A stretch of 22,327 bases of DNA from an uncultured Clostridia bacterium (GCA_937895645.1 CALBKQ010000205.1:1-22327), one strand, 5' to 3'; positions 5,901 to 15,004 are shown, counted from the stretch's first letter. A program made the numbers and translations. Notes: a model not told the origin generated them from the sequence alone.

Positions 5901-8216
5901 TTATTCAAATGTTACTTGAATATCGTTATTTGTTGATGCAATAAGGATTTTGTTGATTGTTGTGCCAAGATTATCAATCATAAGAGTTGAGATTTTATCT
6001 TCAATATTTCTTCTTATAACATTTCTCAAATCACGGGCGCCACGAACATTACCATCCATTTTAGACACAATTGCTGCTGGTGTATTTTCGTCGTAAACAA
6101 GTTCAATTCCCTTATCTTTAAGAACTGTTTTGATTTCGTTAAGCATAAGAATTGCGATGTTTTTATAATCCTCTTCACTTAATGGATTAAACACAACAAT
6201 TTCATCGACACGACCAATAAATTCAGGTCTTAAGAATTCGTTAAGTGCTTTAAGAACTTTTTCTTTTGAGATGTCTTTTGCACTTTTGCCGAAACCTAAT
6301 GATGTTTCTGCTTTCTGACTACCTGCATTTGAAGTCATAATGATTACAGTATTTGCAAAGCTTACAGTTCTGCCATGAGCATCATTTGTTTTGCCCTCGT
6401 CAAGAATCTGAAGAAGAATGTTCATAACATCAGGGTGTGCTTTTTCAATCTCATCAAAAAGAATGATTGAATATGGTTTTCTTCTTACCTTTTCTGTAAG
6501 TTGACCAGCTTCGTCATAGCCCACATACCCAGGAGGAGAGCCGATAAGACGAGAAACTGAATGTTTTTCCATAAACTCACTCATATCAAGGCGAATAAGT
6601 GTTTCAGGAGTATCAAAAAGTTCCATTGAAAGTTGTTTTACAAGTTCGGTTTTACCTACACCTGTTGGTCCTACAAAAATAAATGATGCAGGGCGTTTTT
6701 GAAGTGTAAGTTGAATACGACTGCGCTTGATTGCATTTGCAACAAGTGTCACTGCTTCATCCTGACCGATTACTTTTTCCATAAGTCTGTTTTCAAGGCC
6801 TTTAAGACGGTTTACATCTCCTTCTACAACCTTTGTAGCAGGAATACCTGTCCAAAGATTAATAACTTTTGCCAAATCATCTTCTGTAACATTATTATCT
6901 TTTGCCTTTTCCTGAAGTTCAGGTGCTTTACCTTCACAAACAGCTAACTCACCTTTTGTTCTATATAAGTCTTCATAAACAGGATTCAAATCCTCATCAT
7001 TTTCCGGGTTTGCAATTTTTTCTTCAAGGGCTTCAAGGTCTTTTTTGAGGTTTGCGATTTTCTTTTCGTTAATCTCATTTTCACTGATAGCTTTATTACG
7101 AAGATTTGCACAAGTACAAGCTTCATCAAGCAAGTCGATAGCCTTATCAGGTAAAAACCTATCAGTAATATATCTTTCAGAAAGTGTTACTGCTTTATAT
7201 ACAAGATTATCGCTAATCTGTACCCTATGAAAAAGTTCATAGTAGCCTTTAATACCTAAAAGCATCTGGTAAGTGTCTTCAATAGATGGCTCGTCAACCT
7301 TAACTGGTTGAAAACGACGCTCTAATGCTGCATCTTTTTCAATATGCTTACGGTATTCATTAAATGTTGTAGCACCGATTACCTGAATTTCACCACGAGA
7401 AAGTGCAGGCTTTAATATATTTGCTGCATTCATTGAGCCCTCGGCGTCACCTGTACCTACAAGGTTATGAACTTCGTCAATGAAAAGAATAATATTACCC
7501 TCACTCTTGACTTCTTCAACAAGTCCTTTAATTCGGCTTTCAAACTGGCCACGGAACTGTGTACCTGCAACGAGGGCAGTTAAGTCAAGAAGATGTATTT
7601 CTTTATCCATAAGTTTTGCAGGAACATTCCCCTCTGCAATTCTTATAGCAAGGCCTTCGGCAATAGCAGTTTTACCAACACCGGGCTCACCAATAAGGCA
7701 AGGGTTGTTCTTTGTACGACGGCACAAAATCTGTACTGCACGTGCAATTTCTGTATCACGGCCGATAATTCTGTCAAGTTTACCCTCTCTTGCACGACCT
7801 GTTAAGTCGGTACAATAAAGAGAAAGCATTTTTCTTTTATCGTTCTTTGTTCCTTGTTTTTTCTTGCTCTTTGGTGCAGATTTTTTTTCGCCATTCAAAT
7901 CTTTGATATTCTCTTCAGGAACGTCCATTGGCATTAAGCCCATATTTTGTAGGAACGGAAAAGTTGAAGCACCGCCCGGTTCAAAAGCATCTTCGCCCAT
8001 GCTCTCCATCATCTGTTCCATTTGTTCTGTCATATCATCAATTTGGTCTTCGGTGATACCCATATTATCCATCATCTGTTTAATGGGACCAATATTCATT
8101 TCCATTGCACATTTGATGCACAAACCCTCATTAGTTGTTTTATCGCCTTCCATCTTTGTAATAAAGATGACCGCAGGGCGTTGTTTGCATTTACTGCAAA
8201 TCATATTTTTATTCAT
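5901..8216 (-). CDS. clpE: ClpE-type AAA+ protease ATPase subunit with N-terminal zinc finger
   Basis: A hexameric Hsp100 unfoldase of 771 aa that would feed proteins to ClpP. Residues 7-36 form C-x2-C-x22-C-x2-C, the spacing known for the ClpE zinc finger, in place of the usual Clp N-domain. Residues 45-125 are an acidic, Met-rich then Lys-rich linker. AAA1 has Walker A GEPGVGKT (176-183), Walker B D247/E248 and an ALERRF arginine finger. A short coiled-coil middle domain spans about 370-440. AAA2 has GPTGVGKT (516-523) and D588/E589. LGF at 640-642 matches the ClpP-docking tripeptide position. The ATG follows AGAGGA. It sits 15 nt after pgsA, so it is probably co-transcribed. I see no CtsR-type direct repeat upstream, unlike many clpE genes. 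A ClpC-like name is the alternative. Confidence 0.88.
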   Translation of the reverse strand: MNKNMICSKCKQRPAVIFITKMEGDKTTNEGLCIKCAMEMNIGPIKQMMDNMGITEDQIDDMTEQMEQMMESMGEDAFEPGGASTFPFLQNMGLMPMDVPEENIKDLNGEKKSAPKSKKKQGTKNDKRKMLSLYCTDLTGRAREGKLDRIIGRDTEIARAVQILCRRTKNNPCLIGEPGVGKTAIAEGLAIRIAEGNVPAKLMDKEIHLLDLTALVAGTQFRGQFESRIKGLVEEVKSEGNIILFIDEVHNLVGTGDAEGSMNAANILKPALSRGEIQVIGATTFNEYRKHIEKDAALERRFQPVKVDEPSIEDTYQMLLGIKGYYELFHRVQISDNLVYKAVTLSERYITDRFLPDKAIDLLDEACTCANLRNKAISENEINEKKIANLKKDLEALEEKIANPENDEDLNPVYEDLYRTKGELAVCEGKAPELQEKAKDNNVTEDDLAKVINLWTGIPATKVVEGDVNRLKGLENRLMEKVIGQDEAVTLVANAIKRSRIQLTLQKRPASFIFVGPTGVGKTELVKQLSMELFDTPETLIRLDMSEFMEKHSVSRLIGSPPGYVGYDEAGQLTEKVRRKPYSIILFDEIEKAHPDVMNILLQILDEGKTNDAHGRTVSFANTVIIMTSNAGSQKAETSLGFGKSAKDISKEKVLKALNEFLRPEFIGRVDEIVVFNPLSEEDYKNIAILMLNEIKTVLKDKGIELVYDENTPAAIVSKMDGNVRGARDLRNVIRRNIEDKISTLMIDNLGTTINKILIASTNNDIQVTFE

Positions 8217-8231
8217 TATGTGTCCTCTTTT

Positions 8232-8888
8232 TTATTTGTTCTTCTTTGAATTTTCAATAATCTGTTTGATTGCACCCGGTAAATAACTGAAAAATGCTAC
8301 AAAAGTAAGAACAACTGCAATTATTACAAGTACAAACATTAAAGTTTCAGGAATTGTGTATTGTGGGTAATACATACTGATTGCACCAATTTCTGGTCCG
8401 AAACCTATAATTACCACCATTACTGCGTAGAATACGAAAGTTGCAAGTTTACCCCAGATTTCTGCTGCAACGGGACGAGTGCCAAGAGCGATTAACACAA
8501 CACTGCCTAAAATCATAATCACATCTTTTGCGATAAAGAGTAAGAATACCCAAGCAAAAGCCTGCATTGATTCACTTTGTGCTTCCTTAAATTTAAGGAA
8601 AAGTACAATTGCAAGTGCAAAAATTGTAAGTTTATCAGCAACAGGGTCAAGAAGTTTGCCGATTGCACTTACCTGATTGAATTTTCTTGCTATTTTACCG
8701 TCAACTGCATCTGAAAGACCTGAAATAAAGATTACGAATACAGTCCACCAAATATAGTTATTGTAATAAAGAACTGCGATTACAGGAATCAAACAAATTC
8801 TAATCAATGAAATAAGATTTGGGATTGTAAGACATCCCTCAAACAACTCTTTAACATTTTGTTTTAGTGTCTTTTTTTCTTCGCTCAT
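8232..8888 (-). CDS. pgsA: CDP-diacylglycerol-glycerol-3-phosphate 3-phosphatidyltransferase
   Basis: An integral membrane enzyme of 218 aa that makes phosphatidylglycerol phosphate from CDP-diacylglycerol and glycerol-3-phosphate. The CDP-alcohol phosphotransferase signature is complete: D60-x2-D63-G-x2-A-R68-x8-G77-x3-D81-x3-D85. About six hydrophobic segments follow the family layout, preceded by a charged 18-residue N-terminal tail. AAGGAG precedes the ATG. It lies 12 nt after cvpA and 15 nt before the clpE-like gene. Another CDP-alcohol substrate cannot be excluded on the signature alone, but length and the TIPNLISLIR start fit PgsA. Confidence 0.9.
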   Translation of the reverse strand: MSEEKKTLKQNVKELFEGCLTIPNLISLIRICLIPVIAVLYYNNYIWWTVFVIFISGLSDAVDGKIARKFNQVSAIGKLLDPVADKLTIFALAIVLFLKFKEAQSESMQAFAWVFLLFIAKDVIMILGSVVLIALGTRPVAAEIWGKLATFVFYAVMVVIIGFGPEIGAISMYYPQYTIPETLMFVLVIIAVVLTFVAFFSYLPGAIKQIIENSKKNK

Positions 8889-8900
8889 AACTTACACTCC

Positions 8901-9617
8901 TTATTTAACAAGCATTTCTTTAAGATTGTTTATAAATGGATTGATATTGTCAAGTAAACCGATTACATATGAATCGTTCACTGCTGTTGCCATTTCACCA
9001 TCACCGTTTGCGAATATAAATTCAAGCACAGTGCAAAGGAAAACTATTACGATTATGCCTTTACAAGCACCAAGTAATGCACCCAACAACTTATTTGCAG
9101 TACCGATAAGAGGTACATCAAAAAGTTTTGAAATAACGTGTGCTAAGAATTTAAGTGCAAACAATAAAATTATTGCCAGTACCATAAAAGTTATAATTGT
9201 CAATGCACCTACCACTATTGGTTGTGCCACTTTTTCAACAAGCTCTGTTGCAAGATTTTGTGAACTGAACTTTTCTGATGAAATTTTTGCTTTGACATCA
9301 CTTATTTCAACACCTGCTGATGATGCAAGAGAGACTACAAAATCAGGAAGCGCCTCAAGTGTTACTTCTGCTTTTTTAGCTGCTGTTGTTGCATTAAAGT
9401 TTTCATCAAGCTGTTCTTCAATTGAAGTAATCATACTTTCTTTTACAAATCCCTCATAAGCACCCTGTGCTATAACAGGACTTAACTGATAAGAAAGTAC
9501 AAGTGCTAAAATAGTAGCAACAAGTTCAAGTAATGTTTTTACAAAACCTTTTTTTGCTGCAAACAACACGAATGCTGCAAAAATTGCAATAAGAATGATG
9601 TCTAATACTATTGACAT
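8901..9617 (-). CDS. CvpA-family membrane protein
   Basis: A 238-aa membrane protein with a CvpA/colicin V production-type layout. One helix at residues 3-20 is followed by the KKGFVKTLLELVATILALVL segment. A polar, probably external loop spans about 55-125, rich in Ala/Glu/Ser. Helices follow around 130-155 and 175-200, and the tail is amphipathic. The family is widespread and its function in Gram-positive bacteria is unsettled; in other bacteria it affects envelope behaviour. AGAGGTGA precedes the ATG at 9617. It is embedded between the DUF5711 gene (16 nt gap) and pgsA (12 nt gap), so an envelope-related role is a reasonable inference. Confidence 0.75.
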   Translation of the reverse strand: MSIVLDIILIAIFAAFVLFAAKKGFVKTLLELVATILALVLSYQLSPVIAQGAYEGFVKESMITSIEEQLDENFNATTAAKKAEVTLEALPDFVVSLASSAGVEISDVKAKISSEKFSSQNLATELVEKVAQPIVVGALTIITFMVLAIILLFALKFLAHVISKLFDVPLIGTANKLLGALLGACKGIIVIVFLCTVLEFIFANGDGEMATAVNDSYVIGLLDNINPFINNLKEMLVK

Positions 9618-9633
9618 AATATCACCTCTGAAA

Positions 9634-10866
9634 TTATTCCTTTTCTGCTGTATTATCGCCTACAGAAGAATATTTTTGAATTTTATCCAACGAATAAACA
9701 TATGTGCTTCTTGATGAAACAATTACTTGTTCAGCATCAGTATTTACATCTGCACTACCAACCATTTCACCTTTAGTATTGTAAATCTGAACATTGTCGT
9801 CAGTTAATACCGCAACATATTTACCGTCAGTTGAAACAGATTTTACAAGTCCGTCAATTTCCTGAGTAAAGAGTTCTGCACCTGATTTATTATAAACTTT
9901 AATAATCTTTTTTGTTGTACTTGAATACTTTGAAAGTACAAGAACTGCTGTGTTATTATCTGAAATATAAAGTCTTGATGGTGTATTCACAGAAACATCA
10001 ACTTTTTCTTTAACTTCATCACCTTTTATAATTTCACAAACATTATTGCCAAGAACGAAAAGTGTTTCATTTGATAAGAACTGAACTGAAGATATTGCTG
10101 AATCTTTATATTCAAAAGTTGCCTGAGGTTCAGTTTTGCGTTTATTGAAGATATAAACCTTTGAGTAAACCGAGCCATTATCAACACCCATTACGGATAC
10201 CGCAAAAAGTTTCCCGTTATCTGAAACATCACAAGAAACAATATGTTCTCTTGCACATTTCCACACAAAAATTTCATCTTCTTTATCGTCGTAAACAGTA
10301 AGCATACTTTCTGCACCACTTGCACTTGTGGCTAAAGCTACCGAACCGTTTTTACCCATAGCACCTGTAAAAATTATATGCTCAAGTTCTTTTTCATAAA
10401 GTACTCTTGTTTTTGACTGCACTCTGAATGTTGTGCCACCCTCATCATAAAGTAAAATTCTTCCGCTATTACTACTCATAACAGGATGGTCGTATTTATG
10501 AGAAAGATTTGAAAGTTCTTTTGCAGTTGAGTCAAGAACTTTAACTGTATCATCATGAACCAGTACCAAATCGGAATTTGTCATTCCTGCACCACTTATT
10601 TCAACACCGTTTATACTGTAAGGATACCCCTCACCTGAGCCAATACCTGCAAGTGAAGTACGTACCCTATCACCGATTGTTGAAAATGTAACCCCACCAA
10701 ACTGTGCTGCTGCAATAATTACAAGCAACAACACCACAAGAATAATTGCAAGTAATTTAAGTGTTTTTGCATTTTTAAGACTTATGCTTAATTTCTTGTG
10801 TTTTTTCTTCGGTGTATTCTTTTTTGATACAGGCTTTTTGGTTGTCATCTTTCTCTTTTCAGCCAT
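9634..10866 (-). CDS. DUF5711-family membrane-anchored beta-propeller-like protein
   Basis: About 410 aa. A strongly basic N-terminus (Lys-rich, residues 1-34) is followed by one hydrophobic helix (about 37-56), so the bulk of the protein should lie outside the cell. The rest repeats short units such as VKVLDSTAKELSNLSHKYD and VQIYNTKGEMVGSADVN, the look of a WD40/PQQ-like propeller of sequential beta-strands. No catalytic motif is visible. I match it to DUF5711 from memory of such propeller proteins in Clostridia. A GTG lies at 10878, but GGTGA spaced five bases before the ATG at 10866 makes the ATG the likelier start. It follows truA by 15 nt. Confidence 0.7.
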   Translation of the reverse strand: MAEKRKMTTKKPVSKKNTPKKKHKKLSISLKNAKTLKLLAIILVVLLLVIIAAAQFGGVTFSTIGDRVRTSLAGIGSGEGYPYSINGVEISGAGMTNSDLVLVHDDTVKVLDSTAKELSNLSHKYDHPVMSSNSGRILLYDEGGTTFRVQSKTRVLYEKELEHIIFTGAMGKNGSVALATSASGAESMLTVYDDKEDEIFVWKCAREHIVSCDVSDNGKLFAVSVMGVDNGSVYSKVYIFNKRKTEPQATFEYKDSAISSVQFLSNETLFVLGNNVCEIIKGDEVKEKVDVSVNTPSRLYISDNNTAVLVLSKYSSTTKKIIKVYNKSGAELFTQEIDGLVKSVSTDGKYVAVLTDDNVQIYNTKGEMVGSADVNTDAEQVIVSSRSTYVYSLDKIQKYSSVGDNTAEKE

Positions 10867-10881
10867 ATTTTTCACCACACA

Positions 10882-11616
10882 TCAATAAAAAACTTTATTA
10901 AGATACAAACCGTGAGGTTCGGCAGTTACCCCTGCATTTTCACGATTACAACTTTCTAAAATTTTTGGAATACTCCCCTTTTCAATTTTTCCCTTTTGAA
11001 TATCAAGAAGTGTTCCCACAATAATTCGTACCATATTGTATAAGAATCCGTTACCGCTGACACGAATTTCGATTAAATCACCATTTCTTATAACGGAACA
11101 ATCATAGATTTCACGAACTTTATCTTGAATATCAGTTCCTGCACTGCACATGGAAGAAAAATCGTGAATTCCTATAAATGCTTTTGCCTCTTCGTTAAGC
11201 ATTTCTGCATCAATTTCATAAGGATAAAACATTGCTTTGTTTTCATAAAAAGGATTTCGGTACTTACCGTTATATATTAAATACACATACTCTTTACCTT
11301 TACAATCATAACGAGCATGAAAATCGAAATCAGCTTCTTTGCAATCATAAACTGCAATTTCTGATGGAAGATAGAAATTGAGTGCGTCAGGAATTTTTTC
11401 GGTTGCCACAGTACACTCTGTTCTTACATTACAACAGAACATATTGGCGTGAACACCAGAATCTGTACGACTGCACCCTATTATATTTTCATCATTTCCG
11501 CTTAATTTCTTAAAAGCGTTACAGAGTTCTTGCTGAACAGTACACCCGTTAGGCTGAATTTGCCAACCGTGGAATGATGTACCATTATACCGCAAGGTTA
11601 AAAGTATATTCCGCAT
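10882..11616 (-). CDS. truA: tRNA pseudouridine synthase A
   Basis: Converts U38-U40 in the anticodon arm of tRNAs to pseudouridine. The protein is 244 aa from the ATG at 11616, the usual bacterial TruA length. The catalytic Asp is D52 in CSRTDSGVHA. The N-terminal NGTSFHGWQIQPN motif and the C-terminal SGNGFLYNMVRIIVGTLL motif are both present. A GTG at 11628 would add four residues, but GGTGA five bases before the ATG supports 11616. It overlaps the end of ecfT by 32 bp, the arrangement seen in many Firmicutes, where truA follows the ECF module. Confidence 0.94.
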   Translation of the reverse strand: MRNILLTLRYNGTSFHGWQIQPNGCTVQQELCNAFKKLSGNDENIIGCSRTDSGVHANMFCCNVRTECTVATEKIPDALNFYLPSEIAVYDCKEADFDFHARYDCKGKEYVYLIYNGKYRNPFYENKAMFYPYEIDAEMLNEEAKAFIGIHDFSSMCSAGTDIQDKVREIYDCSVIRNGDLIEIRVSGNGFLYNMVRIIVGTLLDIQKGKIEKGSIPKILESCNRENAGVTAEPHGLYLNKVFY

Positions 11617-12427
11617 TATATTCACCACAGAAAATATTGAGAGTTATTACTGCACCAATTACCACTACAACGCTTATAATTGCGAGATAATCACGTTTAG
11701 TAAACTTTAGTGCATTCATAGTAGTTTTGCCCTTACCACCGTTATAACAGCGACAAGTCATAGCATTTGCAAGTTCATAAGCACGTCTTATTGAGTTGAA
11801 AAGCAAAGGAATAAACAAAGGGATAAGTGCTTTTGCCCTTTTCATAAGACTACCTTGTTCAAAATTTGCACCACGTGATTTTTGTGCGCTCATAATCTTA
11901 TCAACTTCTTCAATGAGCGTTGGGATAAAGCGAAGTGAAATAGTCATTATCATTGTAACCGTATGAAAATCAAGTCCTATTTTCTTAAATGGTGCAAAGA
12001 CTCTGTCAAGACCATTTGTAAGTGACGTTGGACTTGTAGTATATGTGAGCATTGTGCTCATTACAATAAGCAATGAAATGCGTAACGCCATAAATACAGC
12101 TGTAAGCACGCCACCACTTGTAATCTGGATTTTCCAGAAATTTACAAGAGTTATACCTGTTTTTACATAGGCTATTTGCAAAACTGATGTGATTGTAATA
12201 ATCATTAAAATGGGTTTTAAGCCTTTAATTACTGTTTTTACAGGGATTTTTGACATAGATATTATTGCTATCCCTGTAAATAAACAGAAAAACAATGAAA
12301 TAAAGTTATTTGAAACAAACACCATTACAATATAAACAACTGTAAAAAGCAATTTTGTTCTTGGGTCAAGTTTATGAATAACTGAGTTTAATGGGAAGTA
12401 CTGACCAATTGTGATATCTTTAATCAT
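11585..12427 (-). CDS. ecfT: ECF transporter transmembrane protein EcfT
   Basis: The membrane scaffold of a group II energy-coupling-factor transporter, linking the ATPases EcfA1/EcfA2 to interchangeable vitamin-binding S-components. The protein is 280 aa with hydrophobic segments at about 25-58, 70-90, 107-130 and 245-268. The two conserved arginine signatures that contact the ATPases are visible: A-x2-S-R185-G-A (QKSRGANF) and AMTCRCYNGG (R226). It overlaps ecfA2 by 8 bp and truA by 32 bp. No S-component gene is in the window, consistent with a shared module. Confidence 0.93.
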   Translation of the reverse strand: MIKDITIGQYFPLNSVIHKLDPRTKLLFTVVYIVMVFVSNNFISLFFCLFTGIAIISMSKIPVKTVIKGLKPILMIITITSVLQIAYVKTGITLVNFWKIQITSGGVLTAVFMALRISLLIVMSTMLTYTTSPTSLTNGLDRVFAPFKKIGLDFHTVTMIMTISLRFIPTLIEEVDKIMSAQKSRGANFEQGSLMKRAKALIPLFIPLLFNSIRRAYELANAMTCRCYNGGKGKTTMNALKFTKRDYLAIISVVVVIGAVITLNIFCGEYNAEYTFNLAV

Positions 12428-13286
12428 CAGTCACACTCCCCTCAAAAAGTTTTTTGAGTTCAAGGTAACCTTGCTCTACTGTATATATTTTTTCGCTGAC
12501 GTTGTACCCTTTTTCGCGAAGTTTAATAAAAATTTCTGTGATTTGTGGTACAGAAAGTCCGATTTCGCGAAGTCTTGATGCTTTTTCGAAAACATCATCA
12601 ACAGTACCTGTCATTTCGACTTTTGAATTGTTCATAACAATTACTTTTGTAGCAAATCGAGCAACATCATCCATACTGTGAGATACAATTACAACTGTTT
12701 TACCTGTTTTCTCACGATAATTCTTTATGAGTTCTAAAATCTGTTCGCGTCCCATTGGGTCAAGACCACTTGTAGGCTCGTCAAGGATAAGGATTTCAGG
12801 CTCCATTGAGATAACCCCTGCAATGGCTACTCGTCTTTTCTCACCACCTGACAAGTCAAATGGTGATTTACCTAGCATTTCGTCAGGAATACCAACATAT
12901 TTTGCAGCATTTCTTACTCTTTCATCAATTTCACCTTTTGAAAGTCCCATATTAGTAGGTCCGAAAGCAATATCTTTATAAACTGTTTCTTCAAAAAGCT
13001 GATATTCAGGATACTGAAAGCAAAGTCCTACACGAAAACGAGCATCAAAAAGTGTCTGTTTTGATTTGTGAATGTTTTTACCGTCAAGTAACACTTCACC
13101 ACTTGACGCTTTAAGAAGTCCGTTAAGATGCTGAACAAGAGTACTTTTACCAGAGCCCGTATGACCGATAATGGCTACAAACTCACCTTTTGAAATATCT
13201 ATATTCACGTTATCAAGTGCGGTGATTTTGAATGGAGTTCCCTCACCGTAGGTAAATGTTAAATTTTGCGTTTTAAGGTGAGACAT
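12420..13286 (-). CDS. ecfA2: ECF transporter ATP-binding protein EcfA2
   Basis: The second ABC ATPase of the ECF module, 288 aa. Walker A is GHTGSGKS (41-48), the Q-loop is at Q91 (CFQYPEYQLFEETV), the signature is LSGGE (145-149), Walker B is ILILDE (165-170), and VSHSMDD holds the H-loop. The C-terminal 75 residues form the EcfA-type extension. The ATG lies 3 nt after the ecfA1 stop, and the end overlaps ecfT by 8 bp, so translation of the three is probably coupled. The position second in order and the QYPEYQLF loop support A2 over A1. Confidence 0.93.
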   Translation of the reverse strand: MSHLKTQNLTFTYGEGTPFKITALDNVNIDISKGEFVAIIGHTGSGKSTLVQHLNGLLKASSGEVLLDGKNIHKSKQTLFDARFRVGLCFQYPEYQLFEETVYKDIAFGPTNMGLSKGEIDERVRNAAKYVGIPDEMLGKSPFDLSGGEKRRVAIAGVISMEPEILILDEPTSGLDPMGREQILELIKNYREKTGKTVVIVSHSMDDVARFATKVIVMNNSKVEMTGTVDDVFEKASRLREIGLSVPQITEIFIKLREKGYNVSEKIYTVEQGYLELKKLFEGSVTDD

Positions 13287-13289
13287 CTT

Positions 13290-14141
13290 TTACTGACCTT
13301 TCAATAAATCATCTATATTTTCGACTAATTCGTCAATACTCAATAAATCATTTTTGAGATGAATTCCGTCATTTTTAAGGAGTTCTGCAAGCTGGCAAGT
13401 CTGTGGCACGTCAAGGCCGATACTACGGATTTTTTGAGGATTTGCAAAAACTTCTTTTGGAGTACCGTCTAAAAGCAATTTACTATCATCCATAACTACA
13501 ATTCTGTCAGCTTCAACTGCTTCTTCCATATAATGAGTAATGAAAACTACTGTAATACCCAATTCACGATTAAGTCGCTTAATTGCTTTCATTACATCGC
13601 GTCTGCCTTCAGGGTCAAGCATAGCAGTTGGCTCGTCAAGAATAATGCAACGAGGCTCCATAGCAATAATGCCTGCTATTGCAACACGCTGTTTCTGACC
13701 GCCTGAAAGTTTGTGTGGCTCATGTTTTCTGTAATTATACATCCCCACAATTTTAAGTGATTCTTCAACTCTACGACGAATCTCATCAGGCTCTATACCA
13801 AGATTTTCAGGACCGAATGCAACATCTTCTTCAACAATGGTTGCAACAATCTGATTATCGGGATTCTGAAAAACCACACCAACTGTTTGTTTTATATTTA
13901 TATCGTAATCTTCATTTTTTGTGTTCATTCCGTTGACGATTACGTCACCTGTTTCGGGAAGTAAAAGTCCATTTGCAAGTTTAGCAATAGTACTTTTACC
14001 TGACCCATTATGACCGAGGATTGCTATAAACTCGCCCTCATTGATTGTCAATGAAAAATCTTTGACCGCAGGGGCTAAAACTACTCCTTCGTCATCACTT
14101 TCATAACGGAATGTAACGTTCTGAAATTCTATAATACTCAT
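13290..14141 (-). CDS. ecfA1: ECF transporter ATP-binding protein EcfA1
   Basis: The first ABC ATPase of the ECF module, 283 aa from the ATG at 14141. Walker A is GHNGSGKS (43-50), the Q-loop is in VVFQNPDNQIVAT (Q92), the signature is LSGGQ (145-149), Walker B is IILDEPT (166-172), and the H-loop is in FITHYMEE. The QNPDNQ loop is characteristic of EcfA1. An in-frame upstream start at 14171 would add ten residues inside the methyltransferase gene, but the 14141 start forms an ATGA overlap with that gene's TGA and gives the family's usual N-terminus (MSIIEFQNVTFRY). Confidence 0.93.
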   Translation of the reverse strand: MSIIEFQNVTFRYESDDEGVVLAPAVKDFSLTINEGEFIAILGHNGSGKSTIAKLANGLLLPETGDVIVNGMNTKNEDYDINIKQTVGVVFQNPDNQIVATIVEEDVAFGPENLGIEPDEIRRRVEESLKIVGMYNYRKHEPHKLSGGQKQRVAIAGIIAMEPRCIILDEPTAMLDPEGRRDVMKAIKRLNRELGITVVFITHYMEEAVEADRIVVMDDSKLLLDGTPKEVFANPQKIRSIGLDVPQTCQLAELLKNDGIHLKNDLLSIDELVENIDDLLKGQ

Positions 14142-15004
14142 TCTTTGCTCCAAATTGCACTTGCGCCACAAGGCAAGATTAATCCGTTCTCGGTAGTACG
14201 AAGTCCGATTTCGCTACCCGTAACCTGACCGCCGAAACGTTTTTTAACAACAGCACCTAAGATATATTCCATAACCGACGGGCTTAAGCCTGTTGTGTAG
14301 GAATTTATAAGCACCATAAGTGGGTCATCACTTAACACCTGACTACAAAGTTCAACAAAACCGTAAACCTTGTTTTCAAGTTTCCAGACTTCGCCACCGG
14401 GGCCTCTGCCATAAGATGGTGGGTCCATAATGATAATATCATATTTATTACCACGACGAATTTCACGCTGAACAAATTTAATGCAATCGTCAACAATCCA
14501 GCGTACAGACTTATCAGCAACACCTGAAGAAACTGCATTTTCTTTTGCCCAGAGTGTCATACCTTTTGATGCATCAACGTGACACACACTAGCCCCTGCT
14601 TTAAGCGCAGAAATTGTAGCACCACCTGTGTAAGCAAACAAATTCAGAACTTTTACTTCACGATTTGCGTTTTTTATTATTTCGGCAACTTTGTCCCAGT
14701 TTGTTGCTTGTTCAGGGAAAAGACCTGTATGCTTAAATCCCATTGTTTTAATATTGAATGTTAAATCACGGTAGTTAATAGTCCAGAAATCAGGAATTTT
14801 ATTTTTAATTTCCCACTGACCACCACCGGATTGCGAACGATGATAGATTGCATCCGCTCTGCGCCAAAGTGGATTTTTCTTTTCTGTTTTCCAGATTACC
14901 TGCGGGTCAGGACGTATAAGGGTAATATTACCCCATCTTTCAAGACGCTCACCACAGGAACAATCTATAAGTTCGTAATCTTTCCAGTTATCTGCAACTC
15001 TCAT
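14138..15004 (-). CDS. RlmI-type class I SAM-dependent rRNA methyltransferase
   Basis: A 288-aa Rossmann-fold methyltransferase. SAM-binding motif I is VLNLFAYTGG (119-128), the acidic residue of motif II lies in CHVDASKG, and the catalytic-type motif IV is DPPSYG (194-199). The layout (an N-terminal beta-rich half, then the SAM domain) matches the RlmI/RlmL-K-like group that makes 5-methylcytosine or m7G in 23S rRNA, but the PUA domain of full-length RlmI is not obvious, so the substrate is open. The ATG shares one base with the glmM stop (TAATG), and its own TGA overlaps the ecfA1 ATG. The context gives no functional clue beyond co-expression. Confidence 0.82.
   Translation of the reverse strand: MRVADNWKDYELIDCSCGERLERWGNITLIRPDPQVIWKTEKKNPLWRRADAIYHRSQSGGGQWEIKNKIPDFWTINYRDLTFNIKTMGFKHTGLFPEQATNWDKVAEIIKNANREVKVLNLFAYTGGATISALKAGASVCHVDASKGMTLWAKENAVSSGVADKSVRWIVDDCIKFVQREIRRGNKYDIIIMDPPSYGRGPGGEVWKLENKVYGFVELCSQVLSDDPLMVLINSYTTGLSPSVMEYILGAVVKKRFGGQVTGSEIGLRTTENGLILPCGASAIWSKE

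Noticed and set aside
7864..8286. 140-aa plus-strand ORF opposite the start of the clpE-like gene
   Set aside because: It lies antisense to the zinc finger and linker coding sequence, with no promoter or ribosome binding site.
8926..9459. 177-aa plus-strand ORF opposite cvpA
   Set aside because: Its Ser/Thr-rich composition is the mirror of the Ala/Val-rich membrane gene. No start signal.
14332..14538. Second minus-strand ORF inside the RlmI-type gene
   Set aside because: It is an out-of-frame shadow of the SAM-binding region.
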